From assembly GCF_900107625.1 (NCBI RefSeq), contig NZ_FNQK01000020.1, forward strand, positions 1 through 57,781: a stretch of DNA of 57,781 bases, given 5' to 3'. The DNA is from Bizionia paragorgiae (lineage in GTDB: Bacteria > Bacteroidota > Bacteroidia > Flavobacteriales > Flavobacteriaceae). Every line of letters starts with the position of its first letter. Within the stretch, counting starts at the first letter, position 1. Shown here in pieces: positions 8,465-16,876 of the stretch. The position numbers were made by a program, and so were the translations under genes. The notes below the pieces were generated by a model. It saw only the letters and a program-made list of their open reading frames with translations, did not search any database and was not told the DNA's origin.

Positions 8465-9277
8465 TTAATATTGTCTCGAATAGTCTTTCTTTTCAACGAG
8501 ATACTCGATGTTATTTCCGTCTCCCGTTTTGAATTTTGTTTTTAATGTTTCTCTACTATTTATATTCTGATTAAATATTACCAAGTGTAAATGTGGTCCT
8601 GTACTCCAGCCGACATTTCCACTATATCCAATTCGTTGTCCTTTTGAAACCTTATCTCCAACTTTAACTTCTGATCCATTTTTTTTAATGTGTGTATATT
8701 CTGCGAAAGTGCCGTCGGGGTGATAAATTATTATAAGATTATTGAATTTTTCACATTCTTTTTTTTCGCAATTTCTATTATTTTTTTCTATCACTTTAAT
8801 TACAATACCTTCTCTAATCGCCATAATTTCTGTGCCCACTGGCATTGTGAAATCCAATGCGAATTCATTTTTATGAGAAAAAGCACCATTGTAACCTTGA
8901 TAAACTTTAAATTCATTTGTGGTGTTGAAGGGTAGGTTATAAACGTAATCTTTATCATACGTCTTGTTATTATTTTCACCGTAATTCGTAAAATATGTAT
9001 AAGAAAACTTGTAAGCTTTTCCAGTTTTAGAGACTTTAAGCGTGGTAAGTAGCTGTTTTTTTTCTTTAGCATTTACTATATAAACAGTATTATTCCCTCC
9101 TTCAATATTTAAGTTTTTAACTGTAAAATCAATCTTTATACTAACGGGACAAAATTCATTATTATCTGCATAGATATTGTATCCATTTTCAATTTGCTCA
9201 TAGTATAGTTTTACATTGTGTTCTGCTTGACATAATGAAGTGATCAGGACGAATATTAATAATATATAGTTTTTCAT
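8465..9277 (-). CDS. Secreted M23 (LytM-type) metallopeptidase
   Basis: From the ATG at 9277 the protein has a signal peptide (MKNYILLIFVLITSLCQAE), a beta-sandwich-like N-terminal half, and an M23 domain in the C-terminal 130 residues. The zinc-binding HxxxxxxxD is seen as HKNEFALDF, followed by GTEIMAIREGIV, and the HxH motif as GPHLHLVIF. M23 enzymes cut peptide cross-links in peptidoglycan or glycine-rich peptides in the periplasm. All metal ligands are present, so it is probably active. A TTG at 9331 adds 18 residues in front of the signal peptide and is unlikely. Its leader carries the conserved core at 9422-9440. Confidence 0.88.
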   Translation of the reverse strand: MKNYILLIFVLITSLCQAEHNVKLYYEQIENGYNIYADNNEFCPVSIKIDFTVKNLNIEGGNNTVYIVNAKEKKQLLTTLKVSKTGKAYKFSYTYFTNYGENNNKTYDKDYVYNLPFNTTNEFKVYQGYNGAFSHKNEFALDFTMPVGTEIMAIREGIVIKVIEKNNRNCEKKECEKFNNLIIIYHPDGTFAEYTHIKKNGSEVKVGDKVSKGQRIGYSGNVGWSTGPHLHLVIFNQNINSRETLKTKFKTGDGNNIEYLVEKKDYSRQY

Positions 9278-9440
9278 TTCGTGTTTTTTAAAAAGTAGTG
9301 AGGTTATTTTTTTCCTGTAGTTTTTTTCCAAATTTGAGTTATTTTATCTTGTATTGCTATTTGTGTTTTTCAAAGTGGTGTTAGTGGGAATTGCTAGGTC
9401 TATTATTAAATGAGTTGCGCTAACAAGATATAAAAAATTG
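9278..9440 (-). promoter_or_regulatory. Conserved leader element, copy B1
   Basis: The plus strand reads AACAAGATATAAAAAATTG at 9422-9440, 145 nt from the start codon of the M23 peptidase. It is the most divergent of six copies; the GTTGGTT block and the downstream hairpin are not clear here. Confidence 0.5.
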
Positions 9441-9467
9441 AGGCAGGAGGGGTAAATAATACAAGTT

Positions 9468-9494
9468 TTATCAAGGTTATTATCACCTTGATTT
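9468..9494 (-). terminator. Weak terminator-like hairpin
   Basis: Arms ATCAAGG (9470-9476) and CCTTGAT (9486-9492), 92 nt beyond the stop of the DUF3592 gene. On the minus strand a mixed AT tail follows, with no solid T-run. Confidence 0.35.
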
Positions 9495-9583
9495 TAAATG
9501 CTTTTGTTTGTTGTTATTACTGTAGAATATAATGCTTAAAATTTCTGAGTTTTAATTCAGTGTGTTGCAGTGGTCAGATCGTA

Positions 9584-9994
9584 TTATCCTCTAGAATATA
9601 AGAGGTAACCGCCACCTATTATCATTAATGGCATAGCGATGCACAATAGGAGGATGCTCCATCTATACAGTCCCCAAAATGAGACTACCTTTTTGTCATC
9701 ACTATTTTTAGCATATACAATATGCACATAATCTCCTATTTTATAGGGCGCCGGACTAGAACTGACTTCACTTTGAAATTGGACGATATTTTTCAATTTA
9801 TCAGTATATTCAAATACGGGTTTATAGGTATAGCCATCCTCACCACTAATTTCAATTAAGTCGATAACTTTGGCTTTCGTTTTTACGCCGTCGGTTAGTA
9901 AGTTTTGCGTTTTATTAAACTGTACAACCGCAAAATAAACGAGGATAGCCGAAACAAATAACATTCCCACATATAAATACGCCATCATTTTCAT
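9584..9994 (-). CDS. DUF3592 membrane protein
   Basis: From the ATG at 9994 (MKMMAYLYVG) the protein has a first membrane helix (about 5-24), an external beta-rich loop with the family pattern KAKVIDLIEISG, YKPVFEYTD, and IGDYVHIVYAKNS, and a second helix near the C-terminus (ILLLCIAMPLMIIGGGYLLY). This is the usual DUF3592 layout; the function is unknown. An in-frame ATG at 10084 would add 30 poorly hydrophobic residues and would leave only 4 nt to the upstream gene, so the start is uncertain. It is probably the last gene of a short operon from 11346. Confidence 0.8.
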   Translation of the reverse strand: MKMMAYLYVGMLFVSAILVYFAVVQFNKTQNLLTDGVKTKAKVIDLIEISGEDGYTYKPVFEYTDKLKNIVQFQSEVSSSPAPYKIGDYVHIVYAKNSDDKKVVSFWGLYRWSILLLCIAMPLMIIGGGYLLYSRG

Positions 9995-10088
9995 TTTAGT
10001 TGAATTAAAGTTAATGTTTTTAAGAGTACAAATAGTAGTTTTTAGGTCTGAGAATATAACTGTAGGGAAACAGTAGTTCACCATTAAA

Positions 10089-10622
10089 TTAGCTCTGTGT
10101 TCTTAGAATCTGATAAAAAGATTGATTTATGCTAAAGTTATTTTCAAATAGTTTTTTAGATAAAAGTTGGATGATTTTTTCTCTATTGGGATAATTTTTA
10201 TGTAAACAGTCTTTATTATCACTACCCACTATAATTAGAGAAGCGAAATAGGCGTCTTTTGATTCTTTTCCGTCGGTTATTACCGAAAAAAGTTGTCCGT
10301 CTCCAAACAAATCCAAGTCGCTCCACACCAATCTTGGAAAACTATGCGTTAGATATTCACTATCTAATTTATTTGTCCACAGCCCATAATTTTCATACAT
10401 CATTTTATGGGTGTCTGCGCAGGATTTAATAGTAAAGAACCTAATTTCATTTATAGAAGTCGTGTCTTTTGTAGTTACAATGGGGAACGTTGTTATACTA
10501 TATTTTTGCTGGTATTTATTAATAACGGGCGCTTTTTTAGTGCCATATTGGTTTTTTTGTGAACAGCAAAAAAAGCTAAATGTTAAGCATAGTAAAATAA
10601 TAGACCTCATAATAGTGTACAT
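10089..10622 (-). CDS. Lipoprotein of unknown function
   Basis: A 177-aa product from ATG 10622, or four residues later at 10610 (MRSIILLCLTFSFFCCSQ). The signal ends in a Cys-Cys-Ser lipobox. The mature part is small and soluble, with one more Cys pair (SCADTHK, NKDCLHK) and a closing helix (IIQLLSKKLFENNF). Family not recognised. The stop of the upstream 74-aa gene is 17 nt away, which suggests co-transcription. Confidence 0.65.
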   Translation of the reverse strand: MYTIMRSIILLCLTFSFFCCSQKNQYGTKKAPVINKYQQKYSITTFPIVTTKDTTSINEIRFFTIKSCADTHKMMYENYGLWTNKLDSEYLTHSFPRLVWSDLDLFGDGQLFSVITDGKESKDAYFASLIIVGSDNKDCLHKNYPNREKIIQLLSKKLFENNFSINQSFYQILRTQS

Positions 10623-10639
10623 AATGGTTGTGTCAAGGT

Positions 10640-10864
10640 TTATTCTATGATCTCGTAGTCTATACTTAGTTTACGTAAAGCTCTTAAAGCAGAACCAGTG
10701 TTCCTATCGGCTATTTCAATCTCTATCGCGTCTCCCTCTAATAGTATATCGGTAAGGTTATTGGATGAAGCCATATCATTGTTAGACGAAATCTCGGCTA
10801 TACATTGGGCTATTGCCCGTTTATCGGGTCTAGGTGCATCACAAGATAATAAGTTTATTTTCAT
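10640..10864 (-). CDS. Small acidic hypothetical protein
   Basis: A 74-aa protein from ATG 10864. It has no signal and is acidic, with a predicted alpha/beta fold: MKINLLSCDAP, helix KRAIAQCIAEISS, strand AIEIEIADRN, helix SALRALRKL and strand DYEIIE. It looks like a complete ferredoxin-like mini-domain, but I do not recognise the family. It is 44 nt from the upstream gene and 17 nt from the downstream lipoprotein, so it is probably in an operon. Confidence 0.6.
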   Translation of the reverse strand: MKINLLSCDAPRPDKRAIAQCIAEISSNNDMASSNNLTDILLEGDAIEIEIADRNTGSALRALRKLSIDYEIIE

Positions 10865-10908
10865 AAGATTCTATGTATTGATTATAGCCGGTTATGGCTA
10901 TAAATTTT

Positions 10909-11346
10909 TTATTTTCGAGTCCACTCTTTAAACCCGATAATATCATTTCTTACTTCTTTTAACCAGTTCTTTCCGTACCTTTTATTTAAATACTTAGCAA
11001 CGGTTATGTTATAAGCAACAACAATTTCATGATCTGGTCCTGTACATCCAAAATCATAAAAATAAATTCCATATTTATTTTCAAATTGTGAATCATTTGC
11101 CATTGTAGTAGGAGCAATTCCACCAATTAATAAAAGAAGAGGAGTTCCGTTATGGATATCCAATTTGGCCAATTTTTCACCTTCTTTTTCCTCAGTTATA
11201 AAGGTCAGTTTAGAAGCTCCAGAATTATTCAATTGCTCATCCTTTAATTCGCTTGTTCTTGAAAGGCTTGCAGATGCTTCAATCTGCTTTTGTGCATTTA
11301 AAGTCAAAGAAATAATTCCGAATATTACCGTTAGTATAAATTTCAT
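10909..11346 (-). CDS. Secreted FEKKY-type domain protein
   Basis: A 145-aa protein from ATG 11346 with a signal peptide (MKFILTVIFGIISLTLNAQ). The conserved-looking core is FENKYGIYFYDFGCTGPD followed by EIVVAYNITVAKYLNKRYG and WLKEVRNDIIGF. I associate this pattern with the small FEKKY domain family of Bacteroidota, which has no known function. The gene follows leader copy B2 and may head an operon running to 9584. Confidence 0.65.
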   Translation of the reverse strand: MKFILTVIFGIISLTLNAQKQIEASASLSRTSELKDEQLNNSGASKLTFITEEKEGEKLAKLDIHNGTPLLLLIGGIAPTTMANDSQFENKYGIYFYDFGCTGPDHEIVVAYNITVAKYLNKRYGKNWLKEVRNDIIGFKEWTRK

Positions 11347-11490
11347 AATATTTTCCTTCTATAGTACATTTCCGCAGTTCATAACAATGGCGTACTATAC
11401 GACTAGAATCCGCAAGCTAATGTACAACAGTATGCTGTAGCGTTTGTTTTTATTTTGTGTCTGTCTACCACAACAAGATATAGAAAATTA
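11347..11490 (-). promoter_or_regulatory. Conserved leader element, copy B2
   Basis: Core AACAAGATATAGAAAATTA on the plus strand at 11472-11490, 126 nt upstream of the start codon at 11346. The spacer between core and start has its own pairing potential (TGTACATT near 11423 against AATGTACT near 11360), different from the other copies. The remainder of the gap (11491-11648) shows nothing further. Confidence 0.5.
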
Positions 11491-11648
11491 TAGTAGATAA
11501 GTAACTTAACAACCATTTATATTAATGCGCTGAAATAAAGGCCTTTATATTATTCTATTTTACAACCAATCGGAAGTGACCAAATACGGGGTTGGAACTA
11601 TATTTAGATTAAGTGGTTTATTGCTTCACACGGATAGTTTTCGGGACT

Positions 11649-12053
11649 TTATTTTTTTAAATCCTTTACCTTTATTTTAAGGCTATCAATGGTTTCGTCT
11701 CCTGAAACTAAATAGAAATTTAGCTTTTCATATTCTGATATGTCTGTCAAATTAGTCTTGAGCTTAGTGCTTATTTTTTGACTTTCGTTTTTAAGTTTCA
11801 GCTGACTTTGATTTGAGGTAAATGGTCGGTTATTATATAAATATATATTAATGTCTATGTGGTTACTTATAATCGTGCTTTGAAAACGCCACCCAAATGA
11901 AACACTATCATTATCCACAAGTAATTCTTCTAGTAGATTTTTGTTTTTATTCAAATCAAAAACTTCTGTTAGCGTTTTCGCCTCTCTTTTGTCATTATTA
12001 CAGCTAAATACGAGGAATAGTACTAATAGAATGGTGTGTTTTGGTTTTATCAT
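11649..12053 (-). CDS. Lipoprotein of unknown function
   Basis: A 134-aa product from ATG 12053 with signal MIKPKHTILLVLFLVFSC (lipobox VFSC, Cys18). The mature part is about 115 residues, mostly beta, with a central hydrophobic strand HIDINIYLYNN and a Lys-rich end. No family recognised. It is a single-gene unit, divergent from the plus-strand pair at 12353. Confidence 0.65.
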   Translation of the reverse strand: MIKPKHTILLVLFLVFSCNNDKREAKTLTEVFDLNKNKNLLEELLVDNDSVSFGWRFQSTIISNHIDINIYLYNNRPFTSNQSQLKLKNESQKISTKLKTNLTDISEYEKLNFYLVSGDETIDSLKIKVKDLKK

Positions 12054-12352
12054 TTTTAAATCTTTTGTAAGTTCTATTATAGCTGTTTGTATACAGCTTT
12101 TATAGCGATGTTAAATTGGCTTCTGGTTTTTACAAAGTACAAAGTAATGATTTTATATATATATTATTGTTGACTAAAGTTTTTTTCAAAAGTAATTTCG
12201 CTTCGTTATGATTTGCAGATGCAATGTTTCTAAAAAATGCTATATCTATAATACAGTGATCGTTGTACTGCATATTTTTTAGTTAGATGAATTTATTTTG
12301 TTGTAATATTTGTAAGTTAGTGAAGAAATAATACTAACATAAATCAAAAAGA
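12054..12352. other. Divergent intergenic region, 299 bp
   Basis: Must hold promoters for the minus-strand lipoprotein (12053) and the plus-strand pair (12353). On the plus strand TTTTGTTGTAATATTTG near 12295-12311 looks like a near-consensus Bacteroidota -7 (TAnnnTTTG, one base too long), about 40 nt before the start codon. No reading frame seen. Confidence 0.35.
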
Positions 12353-12583
12353 ATGAAAACTTTATCAAAATTATTAGCTATCATGTTTTTTTTAGGTGTC
12401 GTAGCGTGTAAAGACACTAAAAAAGAGGAGCAAGAAACTGTTCTAGCAAAGGAAGACATTGAAACGATTGAAACCATTGAAAAGGAAATGGAGGAGATTT
12501 CTGAAGCTATTGAAAAAAATGCTAAGGAACTTGACATAGCTTTAGAGGAATTAGAACAAGATATTGAGAATAGTGAAGACTAA
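12353..12583 (+). CDS. Small acidic lipoprotein, coiled coil
   Basis: A 76-aa product with lipobox GVVAC (Cys19). The mature 57 residues are almost entirely Glu, Lys, Ile, Ala and Asp, with a heptad-like pattern (ETIETIEKEMEEISEAIEKN), so a single long helix or coiled coil is expected. It could be a periplasmic tether. It is the first gene of the only plus-strand unit in the accessory region, 52 nt before the next gene, and both proteins are exported and coiled-coil, which suggests they interact. Confidence 0.75.
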   Translation: MKTLSKLLAIMFFLGVVACKDTKKEEQETVLAKEDIETIETIEKEMEEISEAIEKNAKELDIALEELEQDIENSED

Positions 12584-12635
12584 CTATAAAACAATACATT
12601 GATCCCTTTTAATTATAACAATAAAACTTAAACAG

Positions 12636-13361
12636 ATGAAACATTTAAAACATATCATTTTTGCTACTGCCTTATTAGCTTTAGTGGGACAACAAGAAAT
12701 TTATGCTCAAGGCAAATCTCAAGTAGCAAAAGAAAAAGTAGAAAAAAAGAAGGCGACTTTAGAAAAAGAGATCAAAGAAGATATGAAAGAAGTAAGAGAA
12801 GAGGGTAAAGAAGACATGAAGACTTTACGTGAACGATTAAAAAACGCTGAAACAAAGGAAGAGCGGGAAGTTATTCGCGAAAAAATGAAGTCACTAAAAG
12901 GAGGTGTTAAAGAGGATATTAATGACTTGAAAGATGAACTTCATGATGAAAGCTTAGAAAAAGAAGCAAAAGCTAAACTCACGCAGGAAGATAAGCTTAA
13001 GAAAAACAAGGGTAAAGGTAATGCTTACGGTAAGAATAAAGGCGACTTAAAAGGTCGGGAATTTGGTTTGAATCGTGCTGCAGAGGCAAAGGAAAAAGTT
13101 AAGGATTATAAAGAAAAACTTGAATTAAGAGAAGAAGTAGTACGACGAGGCGAAACGAGTATTCAACGCGCTAAGGAACGTCTTGAAAAGGCCAAAGAAG
13201 AAAAGTCTATGTCTGAAGAAGAAATTAAGGAAAGGGAAGTGCGTATTTTGAAAGTGGAAAAGAAAGTAAGTGATTTTGAGGAGTCCATTAAAAATGCCAA
13301 AGAAAAACTACGAGAACGAGAAAGACAATTGTCAGGTATTTTAGTGAAAAAAGATCAGTAA
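12636..13361 (+). CDS. Secreted, highly charged coiled-coil protein
   Basis: A 241-aa product with a signal peptide (MKHLKHIIFATALLALVGQQ, ending near IYAQ). The remainder is about 55% Lys/Glu/Arg/Asp and is predicted as long helices (KEDMKTLRERLKNAETKEER, KEKVKDYKEKLELREEVVRR), broken by a Gly/Asn-rich hinge at about 125-145 (KNKGKGNAYGKNKGDLKG). No enzyme motif. A structural or scaffold role in the periplasm or outer surface is plausible but inferred. A strong terminator follows. Confidence 0.75.
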   Translation: MKHLKHIIFATALLALVGQQEIYAQGKSQVAKEKVEKKKATLEKEIKEDMKEVREEGKEDMKTLRERLKNAETKEEREVIREKMKSLKGGVKEDINDLKDELHDESLEKEAKAKLTQEDKLKKNKGKGNAYGKNKGDLKGREFGLNRAAEAKEKVKDYKEKLELREEVVRRGETSIQRAKERLEKAKEEKSMSEEEIKEREVRILKVEKKVSDFEESIKNAKEKLRERERQLSGILVKKDQ

Positions 13362-13380
13362 TTTATATGACCTATAAGTT

Positions 13381-13414
13381 AAAAAGGGCATTACTATAGT
13401 AATGCCCTTTTTTT
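13381..13414 (+). terminator. Rho-independent terminator
   Basis: Perfect stem GGGCATTAC / GTAATGCCC (13386-13407) with a TATA loop, preceded by five A and followed by seven T, 20 nt after the coiled-coil gene. It can work in both directions. Confidence 0.92.
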
Positions 13415-13542
13415 GTAAAATAGTTTATATTTTAGTGATAACGATTGTATCAATGCGCTTGTTTTTTAAATCGCAGACCTAATGTATTACAGGAACTATT
13501 GAATAGTACTTAAACCCCTTTGATTTTAGTGTTAAAGCCTAT

Positions 13543-14091
13543 TTACTTTGATGTATTAGGGTGTCCTGCTTTGATTTTTTCAATGAGCTGATCGATTCGT
13601 TCATTTCTACACCACGCAGTTCGGTCGATGTTGATTTCGTGAACCGTTTTAGCGGTATTTAAAATATGTAAAATCCTTTGTTTTCCAAAAAGGGGATTTT
13701 CTGACTTGTAAAATGTATACGATAGGTTTTTATAATTATAATAATGGTCTTTCTCCTGATTATTGACAAGGTTAACGGTCTTTATATTAAGTGTTTGGTC
13801 AGAGTCATTAAAGTTAATGGAGAAGACTTCTCCAAGTGTGTGTTTTTTTCTAATTCGGTAAATGAACCAAGTAATAACAGATAGTGAGATTAAAATACTG
13901 AAAATAAAAGCATTTCCGACAAGAAATTCAGCTACAGAGTTCATTCGGGTAGCTCGGCCGTTTGCAATTAATAATGGTATGGCAATCCAGCTTGCTAAAA
14001 AGAGAACAATAAATAAGACGGTATATTTAATGCCGACTGTAAAATAGTTTAAATCGGATCTTGGTTTTTCTATGTCGTAACTGTCTTTCAT
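13543..14091 (-). CDS. Two-helix membrane protein of unknown function
   Basis: A 182-aa protein from ATG 14091. Two membrane helices (about 23-43, YTVLFIVLFLASWIAIPLLI, and 57-80, FSILISLSVITWFIY) are followed by a cytoplasmic PH-like beta domain of about 95 residues (FSINFNDSDQTLNIKTV, YYNYKNLSYTFY, ILHILNTAKTVHEINI). The layout is like bacterial PH / YcxB-type membrane proteins, but no diagnostic motif is visible. Confidence 0.65.
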   Translation of the reverse strand: MKDSYDIEKPRSDLNYFTVGIKYTVLFIVLFLASWIAIPLLIANGRATRMNSVAEFLVGNAFIFSILISLSVITWFIYRIRKKHTLGEVFSINFNDSDQTLNIKTVNLVNNQEKDHYYNYKNLSYTFYKSENPLFGKQRILHILNTAKTVHEINIDRTAWCRNERIDQLIEKIKAGHPNTSK

Positions 14092-14170
14092 ACTTTTGGC
14101 TCAATGCCATCAATGGCTAATTTTACAGCACTCTTAATTCTAGTTTAATTCCAGAAGTTGTAGCTCACTT

Positions 14171-14611
14171 TTATGATGCGCGTTCAGCAAAAGTTTTAAA
14201 TTGAATTAACCATTTTTGGCTTTGCTGTTTAAACTTATTCGGAAATAGTTTTGCTATCATTTTTATCAGAAACCCATTGAATTTCGTGTATTCAACCTCT
14301 GAAATTAATTGTGTTTTATTAAAACTGATTTCTTTAAAACGAGTGGTCTGCGTATTGGTCATATGTATATGTTCATATAGCGCGGTTTTTTCTTTCGGTA
14401 AATCATTTAATATAATAGTCTCCACTAGTTCTGTTTTCCTTTTTCCGTTTAAAATAATCTTAGATTTTGCTCCTTTTTCATTTCGCGTGCCGCTTAAATG
14501 CTCGATCCTTTCAAACCCATCTTGCCACTCTTTAAAGTTGTTTTCATTTTCCTATAGTGCTACTGTTTTATGTATTGGCTGATTAATTTCAACGGTACAA
14601 GAGTATTTCAT
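14171..14611 (-). pseudogene. SRPBCC-family protein gene with one in-frame stop
   Basis: The minus frame from ATG 14611 gives MKYSCTVEINQPIHKTVAL, then TAG at 14554-14552, and continues in the same frame as ENENNFKEWQDGFERIEHL to the end at 14171 (147 codons in all). START/SRPBCC proteins of flavobacteria have VALWENEENF here, so the stop replaces a Trp codon by one base change (TGG to TAG). The rest, including the closing helix KLFPNKFKQQSQKWLIQF, is intact. A shorter product could start at Met codons beyond the stop, such as METIILND at 14425, but it would lack the first strands of the fold. Recent inactivation is the simplest reading; a sequencing error is possible. Confidence 0.8.
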
Positions 14612-14803
14612 AATTCTATTTGTCTTTTTCTGGTATTGGTTTCCATGTGTACACAAAGATCAAGTTTTTTGCCAATAGTATTCACATTACGTGGTCGCTT
14701 GAAATAAATGAATTGAAACTTAGTTTATAAACGCCCTTTCATTTATTGGAAGTTCTAATGCTATTATTAGGTTTTTTAGAGTAATAAGGGATTATATTGC
14801 AGA

Positions 14804-15085
14804 CTATCTTTTTCGTGGGTCAATGGTCCTATTTTCTTTTAAAAATACGTTTTCAATATTAGGTTTTAAAACGTTGTCTTTTCGTGGTGGATTCTTTTTT
14901 AATTGTGATTTTGGTCGCGTTGGTCTCTTCTCAAAACCACCACCACAGTTGGGGCAAACATTTTTTAAAACAGTATCAACACAATCTTTGCAAAACGTGC
15001 ATTCATAAGAGCAAATCATTGCATTATCAGTGTCATTGGGTAAATGTTTATCACAGTTTTCACAATGGAGTCTAATTTCTAACAT
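14804..15085 (-). CDS. DUF1272 zinc-binding protein
   Basis: A 93-aa protein from ATG 15085. The first 50 residues carry eight Cys (8, 11, 25, 29, 32, 35, 44, 47) arranged as CENC, CSYEC, CKDC and CPNC, the DUF1272 pattern, which should bind two zinc ions. A Pro/Lys/Arg-rich tail follows (RPTRPKSQLKKNPPRKDN). The family has no assigned activity; a small regulatory or metal-handling role is a guess. Single gene. Confidence 0.85.
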   Translation of the reverse strand: MLEIRLHCENCDKHLPNDTDNAMICSYECTFCKDCVDTVLKNVCPNCGGGFEKRPTRPKSQLKKNPPRKDNVLKPNIENVFLKENRTIDPRKR

Positions 15086-15172
15086 AGTTTTTTATAATAA
15101 AATTCTTACGGTTACGCACTCTGTATCGTTTGTTTGCATCAATATTTCATTTTACAAATTACAGCTCATTTT

Positions 15173-15550
15173 TTAATCTAAAGCGATTCCTGCTTTAATA
15201 AAAATTTCTTGTAATTCGCGTTCAATTGGAAATGGTTTTAAAGGAGGAACATTTGCTCCTCCAGGATTTCCAACAGGAATTTTTCCGACAAAGGATTTTA
15301 CACCCCCAAAAATCAACCGGGGTATTTGTCCTATAACTTCTCGTCCGCTTTTTAATTTAATTCCGAAGCGTAACATTTTCCAATGCACTACTGTATGCGT
15401 GTACGGATATTTTTGACCAATTATGTGCGCTCTTTCTAAATGATTCCATGCACTTTTTAAATTACCGCTTGTGAATTCGGCTTGGTAATTTTCCAATTCA
15501 ATTTTATAAAAGGGTTTTAAGGATTTTGGAATAGTAGTGTAAAATATCAT
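15173..15550 (-). CDS. DUF3703 family protein
   Basis: A 125-aa protein from ATG 15550. The family pattern is clear: helical start, AWNHLERAHIIGQKYPYTHT, HWKMLRFGIK, REVIGQIPRL, and GKIPVGNPGGANV near the end. Conserved His and Glu could bind a metal, but the biochemical role is unknown. It lies in the same orientation as the DUF1272 gene with 87 nt between them. Confidence 0.85.
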   Translation of the reverse strand: MIFYTTIPKSLKPFYKIELENYQAEFTSGNLKSAWNHLERAHIIGQKYPYTHTVVHWKMLRFGIKLKSGREVIGQIPRLIFGGVKSFVGKIPVGNPGGANVPPLKPFPIERELQEIFIKAGIALD

Positions 15551-15603
15551 ACTTCTTTAGGTTGGTTTTTATCAGTGTATCGCACAGTTTGGAGTATGCT
15601 TTT

Positions 15604-16653
15604 TTAATTGTTGATCTTTTCGTTTACTATTTTATCGATGTGTTCAATGGGTAGGTTTACACCTAAAACAAAACCCTCTTCATCAATTAAATAGTTTAAA
15701 GGAATACCGTGAATTCCCAGTTCGTTAGTTACTTGCTTGTCTGTATCAATAAGGTTAGTCCAATTGAGATGGTCTTTTTCGATAGCTTGAAGCCATTTCT
15801 TTTTGTTACTGTCGATAGAAACACTAACAATATCAAAATTTTCAGCTTCAAATTTCTTTTTAAGATTTATTAATTCAGGATGTTTTATTCTGCAAGGGCG
15901 ACACCAAGACGCCCAAAAGTCGACTAATGTTATTTTACCTAAAAATGATGTTATGTCAGTATTATTGTCTTTAGTATTTGGTAAAGTAAATTCAAGGAAT
16001 GGCTTATTTACGCCATATTTGTCGAGATTAGCTATACCCATTTTAAAGAGGTCTAATTCCAGTTTGTTTTGCTGGTCTGTATCCAATAGTGCATAAAGCT
16101 CAAGAAGTTCATTTTTTGTTAAAACAGGTGATATATAGGCGTTTTCAGCCAAAACGGTTCCGCTAAAAGGATGTCTTTTATTCTCCTCAATAAATAATTT
16201 AAGCTTGTCGTACAGTAAAGTTTTAAAATGGTCTTTATTCTGATTGGCTTGATAAAATGCTTTGTATTCATTTTGAATTTTAGCAGAGTAGGAGCCTTTT
16301 AAGTCTTTAATTAATAGAACATTTAGAGGTTCACCGTTATTAATGATTTGTTTATAGTCTGTTTCAATACGAATAGCGCTGTTTTCAATATAAAGATCGG
16401 CAACAGTATGGTAGCCTTCTAAATTTAAACTACCTGGAGTTGGCTGTTCTACTTTTCCGTGAAACTCAAAACGGTTATTTAATACTTTTACACTGTCTTT
16501 TATTCCGCCGTAATTTAAATAGATATAGTCTGAATAATCGCCATTTAATGTGCCTACTATAGAAAAGGAATCGTCGTCTGCCGACTCTTTTTTCGGAGTC
16601 TCTTGGCAACTAATAAAGAAGAACGTCAATAGGATTAAGCTAAAATGTTTCAT
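15604..16653 (-). CDS. TlpA-like thiol-disulfide lipoprotein with DUF4369-like N-terminus
   Basis: From ATG 16653 the protein starts with a lipoprotein signal (MKHFSLILLTFFFISC, Cys16). An N-terminal beta domain follows (SFSIVGTLNGDYSDYIYLNY), typical of DUF4369, then a helical linker and a thioredoxin-fold AhpC/TSA domain. The active site is FWASWCRPC (Cys251 and Cys254 in this numbering), with the cis-Pro loop HGIPLNYLID. Such proteins reduce or isomerise disulfides in the periplasm. A TTG at 16677 would add eight residues and is unlikely. Expression probably depends on leader copy B3. Confidence 0.88.
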   Translation of the reverse strand: MKHFSLILLTFFFISCQETPKKESADDDSFSIVGTLNGDYSDYIYLNYGGIKDSVKVLNNRFEFHGKVEQPTPGSLNLEGYHTVADLYIENSAIRIETDYKQIINNGEPLNVLLIKDLKGSYSAKIQNEYKAFYQANQNKDHFKTLLYDKLKLFIEENKRHPFSGTVLAENAYISPVLTKNELLELYALLDTDQQNKLELDLFKMGIANLDKYGVNKPFLEFTLPNTKDNNTDITSFLGKITLVDFWASWCRPCRIKHPELINLKKKFEAENFDIVSVSIDSNKKKWLQAIEKDHLNWTNLIDTDKQVTNELGIHGIPLNYLIDEEGFVLGVNLPIEHIDKIVNEKINN

Positions 16654-16810
16654 TCGTTTTTTATGATTTTCCCACAAGGCTATTCATCACTAATCTCTTC
16701 AATTGAATCACCGTAACAATTACGGAGAATCGTATGATTTCGAACACTGGGGTTTCTGGGTTGGTTATTTTAATAAAATTGAGAAACAAGATATAGAAAA
16801 ATAAATTGTA
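16654..16810 (-). promoter_or_regulatory. Conserved leader element, copy B3
   Basis: Core AACAAGATATAGAAAA at 16785-16800 (plus strand), 132 nt from the start codon at 16653, with the GTTGGTT block at 16760-16766. A hairpin CCGTAA (16711-16716) / TTACGG (16720-16725) sits 58 nt from the start, matching in position but not in sequence the hairpins of copies B4-B6. Confidence 0.55.
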
Positions 16811-16876
16811 GCATGGGAGCTATTGTATATGCTAAGTGATTTAATTAAAGCGACCAAGTGTTGTTTTCGTGAGCCG

